This document shows, one piece after another, positions 7,526 through 7,595 of a stretch of 7,595 nt of DNA. The notes beneath the pieces are model-generated. The model did no database searches, was not told the DNA's origin, and worked only from the letters and a program-made list of their open reading frames with translations. Every line of letters begins with the position of its first letter. Positions within the stretch are counted from its first letter, which is position 1. The position numbers were made by a program, and so were the translations under genes. The stretch is from Akkermansiaceae bacterium (lineage in GTDB: Bacteria > Verrucomicrobiota > Verrucomicrobiia > Verrucomicrobiales > Akkermansiaceae), in assembly GCA_011524615.1 (NCBI GenBank), contig WTJZ01000005.1, forward strand, positions 1 to 7,595. The letters are read 5' to 3'.

Positions 7526-7552
7526 AAAAGCGAGCCGAATAGGCTCGCTTTT
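7526..7552 (-). terminator. Rho-independent terminator of the upstream gene
   Basis: A perfect inverted repeat with 11-bp arms (AAAAGCGAGCC / GGCTCGCTTTT) and a 5-nt loop (GAATA on the plus strand). Its GC core is 7 bp. Read on the minus strand the core is followed by TTTTTTATT, so it best terminates a minus-strand gene lying to the right of the window. On the plus strand only four Ts follow, so it could act weakly in both directions. It insulates the five-gene operon from its upstream neighbour. Confidence 0.88.
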
Positions 7553-7579
7553 GAAGAGATGGTTACAGAGAAGTCTCTC

Positions 7580-7595
7580 TTAGTCGATTTCGACG
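7580..7595 (-). CDS. Possible 3' end of an upstream minus-strand gene (partial)
   Basis: A minus-strand terminator at 7526-7552 implies a gene ending just to its right. One minus-strand frame reads ...VEID and stops at TAA (7582-7580), 27 nt before the hairpin. Another frame remains open to a TAA at 7565-7563, closer to the hairpin. Too little is present to choose the frame or name the product. Confidence 0.22.

Noticed and set aside
1..7595. Search for CRISPR arrays, insertion sequences, attachment sites, tRNA and rRNA genes
   Set aside because: I saw no regularly spaced repeats, transposase motifs, terminal inverted repeats or structured RNA genes; the only convincing inverted repeat is the terminator at 7526-7552.

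Overview
The window carries one compact five-gene operon, all on the minus strand and read from right to left. It fills positions 154-7393 almost without a gap. In transcription order it encodes: a MoxR-type AAA+ ATPase of the YehL kind (7393-6317), a large DUF5682 protein of the YehM kind (6304-4085), a von Willebrand factor A (VWA) protein of the YehP kind (4095-2923), a SWIM zinc-finger protein of the YehQ kind (2926-1544) and a DUF5691 helical-repeat protein (1554-154). The first four match, in order and domain content, the yehL-yehM-yehP-yehQ cluster I know from Escherichia coli. The biochemical role of that cluster is not established. Links between neighbours are a 12-nt gap, an 11-nt overlap, a 4-nt ATGA overlap and an 11-nt overlap, which points to one transcript and coupled translation.

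The products fit together as a machine. A MoxR ATPase normally acts as a ring-shaped remodelling motor. The VWA protein, with an intact metal-dependent adhesion site, is the usual MoxR partner or substrate adaptor. The SWIM protein could supply nucleic-acid or protein binding. The DUF5691 protein looks like an alpha-helical (HEAT-like) scaffold. The DUF5682 protein may be the enzymatic part, because its N-terminal 210 residues carry motifs resembling the TraB/TIKI/EreA-like fold. All five look cytosolic: I see no signal peptides or membrane spans. Whether the system is a chaperone, a stress module or a defence/conflict module cannot be read from the sequence.

Right flank (7394-7595): an almost perfect 11-bp-stem hairpin with a six-T tail on the minus strand terminates an upstream minus-strand gene whose last codons may lie at the window edge. 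A weak promoter candidate sits between it and the first gene. Left flank (1-153): no gene, no convincing terminator; only a 10-bp palindrome (ATTACGTAAT, 8-17) and a 4-bp hairpin (77-90) without a T-run.

Organism: a bacterium of moderate GC (about 50% by eye), probably a gammaproteobacterium given the YehL-type cluster and the terminator style, but this is weak. CTAG is not depleted and leucine is often coded by CTC, CTT and TTA rather than mostly CTG, so a typical enteric is unlikely. The template strand is clearly G-rich over C, suggesting the operon is transcribed on the lagging strand.
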